Shown here in pieces: positions 1 through 6,172 of a DNA stretch of 10,112 nucleotides (position 1 is its first letter; every line of letters begins with the position of its first letter). Source of the stretch: Ruminococcus sp. (GTDB lineage Bacteria; Bacillota; Clostridia; Oscillospirales; Ruminococcaceae); assembly GCA_014799675.1 (NCBI GenBank), contig JAAVHM010000097.1:62533-72644 (forward strand). The letters run 5' to 3'. Both the position numbers and the translations under genes were made by a program. The notes beneath the pieces are model-generated. The model searched no databases and was not told the origin of the DNA. It saw only the letters and a program-made list of their open reading frames with translations.

Positions 1-45
1 AACATAACATTTGACACGGGTACAGAGGTCATACAAAAAAAATAA
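1..45 (+). CDS. fliI: 3' end of the upstream gene, probably flagellar export ATPase FliI (partial)
   Basis: Only one of the three forward frames is open from the first base; it ends with TAA at 43-45 and reads NITFDTGTEVIQKK. This is the C-terminal tail of a gene that starts before the window. FliI normally lies immediately upstream of fliJ in Gram-positive flagellar clusters, and FliI proteins often end in a short variable tail of this kind, so FliI is the natural guess. Fourteen residues cannot prove the family: the assignment rests on position. The gap to fliJ is 37 nt and contains no terminator-like structure, so fliJ is probably read on the same transcript. Confidence 0.5.
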   Translation, partial: NITFDTGTEVIQKK

Positions 46-68
46 AGGTACATCTTCTAATTAAAAAC

Positions 69-74
69 GGAGGA
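69..74 (+). promoter_or_regulatory. Ribosome binding site that fixes the fliJ start
   Basis: GGAGGA at 69-74 lies 8 nt before the TTG at 83 but only 2 nt before the in-frame TTG at 77. The spacing favours 83, which also gives the family-typical N-terminus MKRFEFSL. Confidence 0.75.
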
Positions 75-82
75 CTTTGCTT

Positions 83-529
83 TTGAAAAGGTTTGAATTT
101 TCTTTAAACAAGCTTAAAGGCTACAAGCAGCAGGTGCTTGACAGGGAAAAAAACAGCCTTGCACATTTAAGACGGCAGCAGCAGCAGTACATTGACGACA
201 AATACGCGCTTGAACAAAAGCTGAAACAATCCAACGAGGAGTATATCTTAAAATCCTCCCGGGGCATGACGGTCATGCAGCTGACCACGTTCAAGGGCTA
301 TCACAACTCCCTTTCGGCGCAAATAAAGGAGCTTGAACGCTCTATTGCGGTCATGGAGGAAAAGGTACAGCGGCAGCTCGGCGTTGTAATTGAGGCGACA
401 AAAGAGGTTTCCTCGCTGGAAAAATTAGAGGACAAACAGCTTGAAGAATACAACTTTATGGCGGCAAAAGCCGAGGAGCAGTTTATTTCCGAGTATGTGG
501 TGAACAGCACGTACCGCACCGCAAATTAA
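83..529 (+). CDS. fliJ: Flagellar export chaperone/stalk protein FliJ
   Basis: Encodes 148 residues, the usual FliJ length (about 140-150), starting MKRFEFSLNKLKGYKQQ, which matches the typical Gram-positive FliJ opening. The body is highly charged, rich in Gln, Lys and Glu (for example RRQQQQYIDDKYALEQKL), and looks like two long antiparallel coiled-coil helices with no membrane segment. FliJ is the soluble central stalk of the flagellar type III export apparatus; it sits in the FliI hexamer, contacts FlhA and helps recycle export chaperones. The TTG at 83 is chosen for its 8-nt spacing to GGAGGA. fliK follows after 59 nt; the ylxF/motE-like gene found between fliJ and fliK in Bacillus is not present here. 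Confidence 0.88.
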   Translation: MKRFEFSLNKLKGYKQQVLDREKNSLAHLRRQQQQYIDDKYALEQKLKQSNEEYILKSSRGMTVMQLTTFKGYHNSLSAQIKELERSIAVMEEKVQRQLGVVIEATKEVSSLEKLEDKQLEEYNFMAAKAEEQFISEYVVNSTYRTAN

Positions 530-534
530 TACGG

Positions 535-557
535 TTTAAAGTCCAAAGGGCTTTAAA
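535..557 (+). terminator. Terminator-like stem-loop between fliJ and fliK
   Basis: TTTAAAGTCC (535-544) pairs with GGGCTTTAAA (548-557) over 10 bp with one G-U pair and an AAA loop. It begins 5 nt after the fliJ stop and is followed by the T-rich but interrupted tract TATATATTTTATTT. The stem is only 30% GC and the T tract is broken, so it could be a leaky attenuator or a transcript-stabilising stem rather than a real terminator, particularly because the cluster continues. It ends 16 nt before the fliK ribosome binding site. Confidence 0.4.
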
Positions 558-588
558 TATATATTTTATTTGAAAGGAGGGAAATGCA

Positions 589-2136
589 ATGGATAATACG
601 GTTATGCTCGGTTTGCAGGCGGTGGCTGCTGCGGCTGCGGCGGTTGACGCTTCGGCGGGAATGACGGCTGTACCCGAGGGCGGCGAAAGCTTTTCGGCGG
701 TTCTTGCGGCACAGACAGGTTCCGGACAAGTCGTTCAGGAAAACGCTGCTGTTCAGGACAGTCAGGCGGCTGAAGGAGACCTTGCTGCTGAAGAGACCAA
801 AACTGTCGGCGATCTTTCTCTTAAAAAAGAGGACGAAAACGGTTCGGATTCCGCTTTGGACGTCATTCTGAACATACTGGATTCCACAGAGGACGACGGC
901 ACGCTGAAAGGCATGAAAATTCTTGCGAAAGCTGTTTTAAACGCTATGATGGGCGACAGCGGCAGGAAGAAGAAAACCGACTTGTTCGCGTTCATGGGCG
1001 AGGGCTATGATGTTTTTGCCGACGATTACAATTTGTTCCTTACGGGAACGGAGATGTTAAGTCAGATAGGCATTGCTCTGAAAGCCGACCTTATGGCTGC
1101 GGAGGAGAAAGCAGGAAACGGTTCGCTTTTCTTTATTGATACCGAAGCGGAGGAAGATTTTATATCTCCTATCGACGAGGTGATCTCCAAGCTGGATAAG
1201 ATAGTTAAAAAGCTTTATTCGGCGGACGATGACGAAACGGACGAAACTGCGGCGGCGGAAATGCTTGCGGCAATGCTGGATATTCCTGCGGACACGGATC
1301 TGGATTATGTCCTTACTCCCGTTAAGGAGCAGGCGGTAGAGTCCGCGGCGGAAGTCCTTACATCTGCAAAGGAGATAGTCGGGTTGGAAAGTCCCGAGGA
1401 CGTTCCCAAAATGGAGCAGCTTTATTCGGAGCTTACGGCTTCCGTAAAGGGCGATAAATCCGAAGCGGAGCAGAGCTACAGCGTACACAGGGCGTTCAAT
1501 GTGAACTTTGCGGCGGTGAAGATCAACAATGCGGCGGATCAGCTTAAAGCCATAAACGGCGAGGAAGCGGCGGCGATCGCGGTTGACGCGGCGGCGATAA
1601 GATTCGGCGAAAGCGTGACTGCGGCGGAGACAAGCGTGGAAGTCAGCACAGACCCTGTTGATGTTGAGGAGCAGATAACGGAAACGATTTCCGAAAGACT
1701 TTTCGAGATGAAAGAGGATAACGGCACGGAGGAGCTTATTATGGTTCTCAAGCCCGAAAATCTCGGTCAGGTGGCTATCAAGCTTGTCAAGGAAAACGGC
1801 GCGGTATCGGTGCTTCTTTCAGCTCAATACGACGAGGTCGGAAAGCTTATGGCGGAGCGCGCGGCAAATCTTGGAAGCAGCCTGCAGAGCAGGGACGTTC
1901 AGGTCAAGGACATAAACGTTGTCGATCCAAGCAATGCGGCGGAGCAGATGGGTCTTAATTTTACAAATCAGGGCTTTAGCTTTGCGCGTAATTTTGGAGG
2001 CGGCTTCTCGGACTCGGACAGCAGAGGTTCTTACAGAGCCGACGGCATAGAGGGTATCGAGGAAACGGACGGCGGGGATATGACGGAAAATATTGAAATT
2101 ATAAGGGAGGCAGGATCATGGCAGACTATAGCCTGA
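589..2136 (+). CDS. fliK: Flagellar hook-length control protein FliK
   Basis: Encodes 515 residues. The C-terminal domain (about residues 360-445) carries the Flg_hook signature, seen as VLKPENLGQVAIKLV at 386-400, followed by a segment with predicted helices and SLQSRDVQVKDINVV, which are the hallmarks of FliK. The N-terminal two thirds is Ala/Glu/Asp-rich and poorly conserved, as expected for the disordered ruler. FliK is exported during hook assembly, senses hook length and makes its C-terminal domain touch FlhB to switch export from hook to filament subunits. The ATG at 589 follows AAGGAGG (574-580) with 8-nt spacing. The last 19 nt overlap flgD, suggesting translational coupling of the ruler and the hook cap. 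Identity is firm; the domain limits are approximate. Confidence 0.93.
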   Translation: MDNTVMLGLQAVAAAAAAVDASAGMTAVPEGGESFSAVLAAQTGSGQVVQENAAVQDSQAAEGDLAAEETKTVGDLSLKKEDENGSDSALDVILNILDSTEDDGTLKGMKILAKAVLNAMMGDSGRKKKTDLFAFMGEGYDVFADDYNLFLTGTEMLSQIGIALKADLMAAEEKAGNGSLFFIDTEAEEDFISPIDEVISKLDKIVKKLYSADDDETDETAAAEMLAAMLDIPADTDLDYVLTPVKEQAVESAAEVLTSAKEIVGLESPEDVPKMEQLYSELTASVKGDKSEAEQSYSVHRAFNVNFAAVKINNAADQLKAINGEEAAAIAVDAAAIRFGESVTAAETSVEVSTDPVDVEEQITETISERLFEMKEDNGTEELIMVLKPENLGQVAIKLVKENGAVSVLLSAQYDEVGKLMAERAANLGSSLQSRDVQVKDINVVDPSNAAEQMGLNFTNQGFSFARNFGGGFSDSDSRGSYRADGIEGIEETDGGDMTENIEIIREAGSWQTIA

Positions 2137-3827
2137 AAACCGAAGGAATAAACAGTAAATATTCAGGCGGTTATGTACAGGTTAAGAATCAGGATTCGGA
2201 CGACGCGTTCAGCAACGGTTCTCTGGACTTTGACGGATACCTGAAGCTTTTGGTAGCGCAGATGAGCAATCAGGACTTCAACGACCCGATGAGCGACGCT
2301 GACTTGCTTAATCAGATGGCGCAGTACTCAATGCTGGAGGGTATCAAGGATATGACCCAGCAGTCGGCTGTAAGCTATGCGGCTTCTTTGGTGGGCAAGG
2401 TAGTTACGGTAAGCGACGGTCAGTATTACCACACAGGTGTTGTAAGCTCTATTTCTGTAGAGGACGGCAAGCCATATGTAATGGTTGACGGCGAGGCGTT
2501 CAAGAGCAGTGAAATTACAGATATTGTCAACGCGGACGACTACAACGAGCTGGTAAAGCTTATCGGTAAGACTGTTACGTACAAGGGTAATGCGGCTGAT
2601 GCTGAGGACGCTGTTAAGGGAGTTGTTACAGGAGTTGTATTCCTTGGCGGTCAGGGTTATGTTGCGGTAAACGGCAAAACATATCCTGTGGGCGTGCTTC
2701 AGGTCGTTGATACGGACGAAGGCGAAGACGGCGGCGCTGAGGGCGTTGACGGAAGCGAAGAAGGCGGCGAGAACGGCGGCACGGAAGGCGTTGACGGAAG
2801 CGGAGAAGGCGAAGGCTCCGAAGGCAGCGGTGAAACAGGAGAAAACGGCGGTGTTACAGGCGGCACAGAAAGTTCCGAAAGCAATACCGAGAAAACCGAA
2901 AACGATCCCTACGCTTTTAAGGTAGGAGAAGTTGAAGAAAGCAAGGCTGCTTCCTATGCGGCAAGCTCCGCGGCTTTGACAGACCTTCTCATGAGAGAGC
3001 TTGACAAGGTAGACAGCAGGTCGGTAAGCGCGGCTTCCGAGCAGAGCTTTGAGGACTTTAACCTTGAAGAGGTAATGCAGACCGCACATATAAACGTTCC
3101 TGAATTTGCGTCGGGAATTTATTCCGAAACAGAAAGCATACTTTCTTCTGTTGACAACAGGACTGTTTATGCAAACGGCGATTCCACGGTAAGCGGCGTG
3201 GGCAATGTGAGCCTTAGGGATTACGACCGTTCCACAGGCACGGGTACTCTTGTTGACGATAACTACACCGAAGTTATCAGAGACGATACTCCTACAGTTA
3301 CAACAACGGCTTATACTTCCAACACAGGCACAAGACAGTATACGGCAAGCGGAAAGCTTAAGGGCGTTACGGCTGCTGCGGGAATTTCACAGGGCGACGG
3401 AGTTCCTCACAGAATTTCTGTTGAACAGTACCCCGAAGAGGCGGCTCTTGCAGACGAGCTTGGAACAAGAATGTACGACATTAAATTTATCCACAACCAT
3501 GAGGTAACATCGAGGATAAAGTCAGGTCCCGTTATTGCGCGCACAGCAAGCGGAAGAGGAGTTACCGAGATAGGCTACAGCGGACTTGGTCAGCTTGGCG
3601 AGGTCGTTACTTTTGAGGACGGCACACAGAGAGTTGAGATACTGCTCAAAAGCGGAAAGTCAACATGGCTCTATACCAGCGGAAAATACACCCTCGACCA
3701 GATATGCACAACAAGCGGCGCGGCAGGTTCATTGTCAAATATGACAGGCGCGGAAAAGGCTATCAGACATTACTCTCATGTAAACGGCTACGCTACGGGA
3801 AGCGGACTTTTCAGTGCTCCGTTGTGA
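2118..3827 (+). CDS. flgD: Enlarged flagellar hook-capping protein FlgD
   Basis: Residues 30-82 are a clear FlgD N-terminal domain: DFDGYLKLLVAQMSNQDFNDP then LLNQMAQYSMLEGI. FlgD caps the growing hook and guides FlgE polymerisation. After it come two related beta-rich modules, SLVGKVVTV (from residue 90) and KLIGKTVTY (from 147), each followed by a GVV..DG.YV/GYVAVNGK pattern. Residues 200-262 are a Gly/Glu/Asp/Ser linker with no order. The remaining 300 residues are not recognised, except that LGQLGEVVTFEDGTQRVEI near 491-510 looks like a third beta module. At 569 residues the protein is far longer than the usual 140-250. The ATG at 2118 lies inside the fliK end, with GGGAGG 7 nt upstream. 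No frameshift or stop breaks the frame, so the length is genuine unless the window has an error. Confidence 0.9.
   Translation: MADYSLKTEGINSKYSGGYVQVKNQDSDDAFSNGSLDFDGYLKLLVAQMSNQDFNDPMSDADLLNQMAQYSMLEGIKDMTQQSAVSYAASLVGKVVTVSDGQYYHTGVVSSISVEDGKPYVMVDGEAFKSSEITDIVNADDYNELVKLIGKTVTYKGNAADAEDAVKGVVTGVVFLGGQGYVAVNGKTYPVGVLQVVDTDEGEDGGAEGVDGSEEGGENGGTEGVDGSGEGEGSEGSGETGENGGVTGGTESSESNTEKTENDPYAFKVGEVEESKAASYAASSAALTDLLMRELDKVDSRSVSAASEQSFEDFNLEEVMQTAHINVPEFASGIYSETESILSSVDNRTVYANGDSTVSGVGNVSLRDYDRSTGTGTLVDDNYTEVIRDDTPTVTTTAYTSNTGTRQYTASGKLKGVTAAAGISQGDGVPHRISVEQYPEEAALADELGTRMYDIKFIHNHEVTSRIKSGPVIARTASGRGVTEIGYSGLGQLGEVVTFEDGTQRVEILLKSGKSTWLYTSGKYTLDQICTTSGAAGSLSNMTGAEKAIRHYSHVNGYATGSGLFSAPL
2730..2819 (+). 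repeat. Two tandem 45-bp in-frame repeats in the flgD linker
   Basis: Units at 2730-2774 and 2775-2819 share an identical 16-nt core, GGCGTTGACGGAAGCG, at 2742-2757 and 2787-2802, exactly 45 nt apart. They encode GGAEGVDGSEEGGEN and GGTEGVDGSGEGEGS. The reading frame is kept, so copy number could change by slippage without breaking flgD. A weaker third copy may follow. Confidence 0.8.
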
Positions 3828-3854
3828 TGACAAAAAATAAATTGTAAAGGATCG

Positions 3855-4289
3855 ATGCCGACTATGTTAATCAGCGAGTATATGCTCCGCAGCAATGTGT
3901 CGGTAACAACAGGCAAGGCGGGCGCGGTACATACGCCGCAGCAGAACGTACCGAACGGTACGGCGGTCAGCCCCCAAAGCAGCGATTTCGCAAAGGAACT
4001 GGAAAATCAGCTGCGGCAGCTTAACAGCGAAAGCGGAGTGCAGTTTTCAAAGCACGCTATGGACAGAATTTCAGAAAGGAATATCGACCTTAGCGCAGAC
4101 AATAAGCTTGACAGACTGAACAAAGCGGTAACGCTTGCAGGCGAAAAGGGCTCGGACGACGCTCTTGTTATGATTGATTCCACGGCATTTGTCGTCAGCG
4201 TTAAAAACAACAAGGTAATAACCACTTTAACGGCGGACGATATGCAGGGCAGCATTTTCACAAATATTGATTCTACGGTCATCATGTAG
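3855..4289 (+). CDS. Small conserved flagellar operon protein (TIGR02530 type)
   Basis: Encodes 144 residues. The N-terminal 50 residues are low-complexity. From residue 62 the sequence shows VQFSKHAMDRISERNIDLS, then LVMIDSTAFVVSVKNNKVITTL and the ending FTNIDSTVIM. This pattern (F-S-K-H-A-x2-R-I-x2-R, V-K-N, V-I-T and F-T-N-I-D-S) is that of the short protein found next to flgD and flgE in many Firmicutes, usually annotated only as flagellar operon protein. Its molecular role is unknown to me; position suggests hook assembly. AAAGGA at 3846-3851 is just 3 nt from the ATG at 3855, and the in-frame ATG at 3864 is 12 nt away, so either may be the start. It sits 27 nt after flgD. Confidence 0.85.
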   Translation: MPTMLISEYMLRSNVSVTTGKAGAVHTPQQNVPNGTAVSPQSSDFAKELENQLRQLNSESGVQFSKHAMDRISERNIDLSADNKLDRLNKAVTLAGEKGSDDALVMIDSTAFVVSVKNNKVITTLTADDMQGSIFTNIDSTVIM

Positions 4290-4291
4290 AA

Positions 4292-4354
4292 CTGACGCGG
4301 TTGGACCGAAAGGAAACCGTACCGTCCCGAGCGAATGACGGACGGACAGGTCAG
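4292..4354 (+). ncRNA. Candidate structured RNA element (three-way junction) upstream of flgE
   Basis: Three stems nest by eye. P1 is CTGAC (4292-4296) with GTCAG (4350-4354). P2 is GCGGTT (4297-4302) with AACCGT (4315-4320), continued by CC (4306-4307) with GG (4312-4313) and a GAAA tetraloop. P3 is CCGTCC (4322-4327) with GGACGG (4340-4345). Most pairs are G-C. The element starts 2 nt after a stop codon and ends 56 nt before the flgE ATG, so it could be a cis-acting leader. It lacks the conserved segments I know from c-di-GMP-I or -II riboswitches, and I cannot name a class. The direct GACGGACGGAC repeat allows two registers for P3. No covariation could be checked. Confidence 0.4.
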
Positions 4355-4410
4355 CACGAATGATGATGAAAAAAATTATCTTTAATTTTGATAAGGAGTG
4401 CTTGATACAA

Positions 4411-5928
4411 ATGGTTAAATCACTTTATTCCGGTGTTTCCGGACTTACTGTTCACCAGACAAGAATGGACGTTATCGGTAACAATATCGCTAACGTAAAC
4501 TCTGACGGCTTTAAGGCTTCAAAGGTAACGTTCAGAGATATCTACTATCAGGGCTACAGAAGCGCGACGGCAGGCCGTGCAACAGCTGCCGGCAACAACC
4601 CCTCACAGGTTGGTTACGGCGTACAGGTAGGCTCTATCGACAAGGATATGTCACAGTCAGGCGGACGTTCCACAAAATTCGCATTTGATATGATGCTTGA
4701 GGGCGACGGCTTCTTCATGACAATGACATTCGATAACCTCAACCTTAATTCCGATAAGAACCCCTCTGTAACAAGATATACAAGACTCGGCAAGTTCGGC
4801 GTTGACAGCTACGGAAACGTTGTTGCTTCAAACAATGTATTTGTTGTAGGTTCAAGAAACACTCTTGACGGACTTACCGCATTGGGCGACGACAGCAAAA
4901 ATTCTATGAACGATGTTGAATACGTTGACAGAAACGAAGACGGCAAGATAACGGCGGGCGATATCACATACAGAAACGTTATTAATCTTGACGAGCTTAT
5001 GCAGCAGGCTTATAATGTTTATACCGATGAGTTCGGCTATGCCTACGGCTATGACTGGGAGGCTATAATCGCGGGACGTGAGACCGCAAATCCCGATAGA
5101 GGAGAGCTTGCGCTTGACGCTTTTGCAGGCGTTAAGTATGATATAGCAAAGCTTGAGGCTGACGGTTATACATATACTCCCGCAAACGGAGATACCCCTG
5201 CTTCTATCACAAAGGGCGGCACAGCGGTGACAGATCTGGAAACATTGGAAAAATATGTTGATATCCAGGAGACCCTTAAAGCTCTGAATGCGGCTACAAG
5301 CGCAACCGACGCAAGAGCCGCGGGCGCGCAGTACAGATATTTTGTTGATGTTACAGGCAACAAGATCAAAAATGACGACGGCACATACCCCACATACAGC
5401 GGCGGCGGCGGTGAAGGCGGCGGCGGTGCCGGCGGAGATGCCGATGCTGTGACCAACATTTATGACAACTTCTTTAATAACGGCGTTGTCAAGACAGGCG
5501 ACGACCTTAAGGCTGCAAAGACTGCGGCCGGCGACGCGGGCGCTCTTATTGGCGAACTTAAATTTCAGGACGCCGACTCTTTGCAGATAGGCGCTGACGG
5601 TCTTATCATGGTAGGATATGCCGATAAGGTAAAATATCTTGCAAGAATTGACCTGGCTGTATTCGAGAACCCGGACGGTCTTTCCGAGGACGGTCAGACA
5701 CAGTTCGCGGAAAGCGCTGCTTCCGGTGAAGCGCATCTTAAGAGAGCTCAGGTTGACCCCGGCGTTACTACAACAAGTATAGTTTCGGGCAAGGTGGAGA
5801 TGTCCAACGTAAACCTTGCTGACGAGTTCTCCGATATGATCATCACACAGAGAGGCTTCCAGGCTAACGCAAGAATCATCACAACCTCCGACTCCATGCT
5901 GGAGGAGCTTGTAAACCTTAAGAGATAA
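4411..5928 (+). CDS. flgE: Flagellar hook protein FlgE
   Basis: Encodes 505 residues from the ATG at 4411, giving MVKSLYSGVSGLTVHQTRMD. Residues 3-32 hold the rod/hook N-terminal motif SLYSGVSGL and NNIANVNSDGFK. The last 45 residues hold the matching C-terminal motif, SNVNLADEFSDMIITQRGF then ARIITTSDSMLEELVNLKR. These form the D0 coiled coil of the hook. The long centre (about 90-440) is the exposed variable region; it includes DRNEDGKITAGD at 173-184, a perfect EF-hand-type loop, and a Gly-rich stretch at 331-343. FlgE polymerises into the universal joint between rod and filament. AAGGAG at 4393-4398 is 12 nt from this ATG; an in-frame TTG at 4402 is nearer, and an ATG at 4360 would add 17 residues but lacks a good binding site. 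Many FlgE proteins are 260-450 residues, so this is a large one. Confidence 0.93.
   Translation: MVKSLYSGVSGLTVHQTRMDVIGNNIANVNSDGFKASKVTFRDIYYQGYRSATAGRATAAGNNPSQVGYGVQVGSIDKDMSQSGGRSTKFAFDMMLEGDGFFMTMTFDNLNLNSDKNPSVTRYTRLGKFGVDSYGNVVASNNVFVVGSRNTLDGLTALGDDSKNSMNDVEYVDRNEDGKITAGDITYRNVINLDELMQQAYNVYTDEFGYAYGYDWEAIIAGRETANPDRGELALDAFAGVKYDIAKLEADGYTYTPANGDTPASITKGGTAVTDLETLEKYVDIQETLKALNAATSATDARAAGAQYRYFVDVTGNKIKNDDGTYPTYSGGGGEGGGGAGGDADAVTNIYDNFFNNGVVKTGDDLKAAKTAAGDAGALIGELKFQDADSLQIGADGLIMVGYADKVKYLARIDLAVFENPDGLSEDGQTQFAESAASGEAHLKRAQVDPGVTTTSIVSGKVEMSNVNLADEFSDMIITQRGFQANARIITTSDSMLEELVNLKR
5398..5440 (+). repeat. GGC/GGT codon repeat encoding a Gly-rich loop in FlgE
   Basis: An (GGC)4 GGT GAA (GGC)4 GGT GCC run encodes GGGGEGGGGAGG at residues 331-342. 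Short trinucleotide tracts of this kind are slippage-prone and usually mark a flexible surface loop. Confidence 0.7.
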
Positions 5929-5946
5929 TCCCTATCATTAGATAAT

Positions 5947-5974
5947 ATGGACTGACTTTGGCGAGTCATTCCAT
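5947..5974 (+). other. Stem-loop after flgE
   Basis: ATGGACTGACT (5947-5957) pairs with AGTCATTCCAT (5964-5974): 10 of 11 pairs, one C/T mismatch, 6-nt loop. No T tract follows, so it is not a classical terminator. It may protect the 3' end of the hook message or be part of the leader for flbD. Confidence 0.55.
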
Positions 5975-5976
5975 GA

Positions 5977-6002
5977 GGGTATGCGTTTTAATATGCAGAC
6001 CC
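5977..6002 (+). other. Second stem-loop in the flgE-flbD spacer
   Basis: GGGTATGC (5977-5984) can pair with GCAGACCC (5995-6002) with one mismatch and a 10-nt loop. GAGGG (5975-5979) could instead pair with CCCTC (6005-6009), so the two folds exclude one another. Confidence 0.35.
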
Positions 6003-6012
6003 GTCCCTCTAT

Positions 6013-6114
6013 TAACTATTATGTAACTATTATAATAACTACAATAACCTTTACGGGGCAGAATTAAAAAGCTGCTCCGTAAAGCGATTATTAAGATAGT
6101 TTTACGAATAGTTA
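6013..6114 (+). repeat. Nested direct and inverted TAACTATT repeats upstream of flbD
   Basis: TAACTATTAT occurs at 6013-6022 and again at 6024-6033, an 11-nt period. The inverse appears as GATAGTTT (6095-6102) and as a perfect AATAGTTA (6107-6114). They flank the strong stem-loop at 6049-6084, so the region is a large imperfect palindrome. A TATAAT at 6031-6036 overlaps the second copy but has no good -35. The array could be an operator or a cruciform/RNA fold; no regulator can be named. Confidence 0.5.
6049..6084 (+). other. Strong stem-loop upstream of flbD
   Basis: CTTTACGGGGCAG (6049-6061) pairs with CTGCTCCGTAAAG (6072-6084) over 13 positions, including one G-U pair, with a 10-nt A-rich loop. 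AATAA and TTATT outside it can extend the stem. No T run follows directly (CGATTATTAAG), so a standard intrinsic terminator is unlikely on the + strand; a processing or stabilising stem between the hook and motor genes is more likely. Confidence 0.65.
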
Positions 6115-6172
6115 AAAAATTTACCAAATATACAAAATGTATCAAAAAGTATACCGAAAGGAAAAAATTTTT

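Noticed and set aside
11..38. TTGACA at 11-16 with a possible TACAAA -10 before fliJ
   Set aside because: The spacing is only 15 nt, the -10 is a 4/6 match, and the -35 lies in the coding end of the upstream gene.
2707..2925. 72-codon + strand open frame rich in Ala and Lys inside flgD
   Set aside because: It is the second reading frame of the GGC/GAA-rich repeat, has no binding site, and flgD is plainly the real frame.
2328..3089. Long antisense open frames opposite flgD, flgE (4852-5736), motA (6494-7225) and fliM (8851-9405)
   Set aside because: They are shadows of codon-biased genes, with no binding sites and no recognisable protein character.
4292..4354. Assignment of the flgE leader to the c-di-GMP-I or -II riboswitch class
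   Set aside because: The conserved core segments of those classes (for example the GGACGCAAAGC block) are not present; only the general three-stem layout and a GNRA loop agree.
4360..4410. Upstream ATG at 4360 as the flgE start
   Set aside because: It would add 17 residues (MMMKKIIFNF...) ahead of the conserved SLYSGVSGL, lacks a good binding site, and would place the real AAGGAG inside the gene.
5620..5627. GCCGATAA, a perfect sigma-D (sigma-28) -10 element, inside flgE
   Set aside because: The -35 position 15 nt upstream reads TCTT rather than TAAA, and the site lies within coding sequence.
5973..6026. 17-codon open frame (starting MRVCVLIC) upstream of flbD as a leader peptide
   Set aside because: There is no ribosome binding site before its ATG and it lies across predicted hairpins; this length is expected by chance.
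6031..6036. TATAAT in the flgE-flbD spacer as a promoter -10
   Set aside because: The hexamer at the -35 position is TCTATT and there is no TG extension; the region is AT-rich enough for chance. It is kept only as part of the repeat description.
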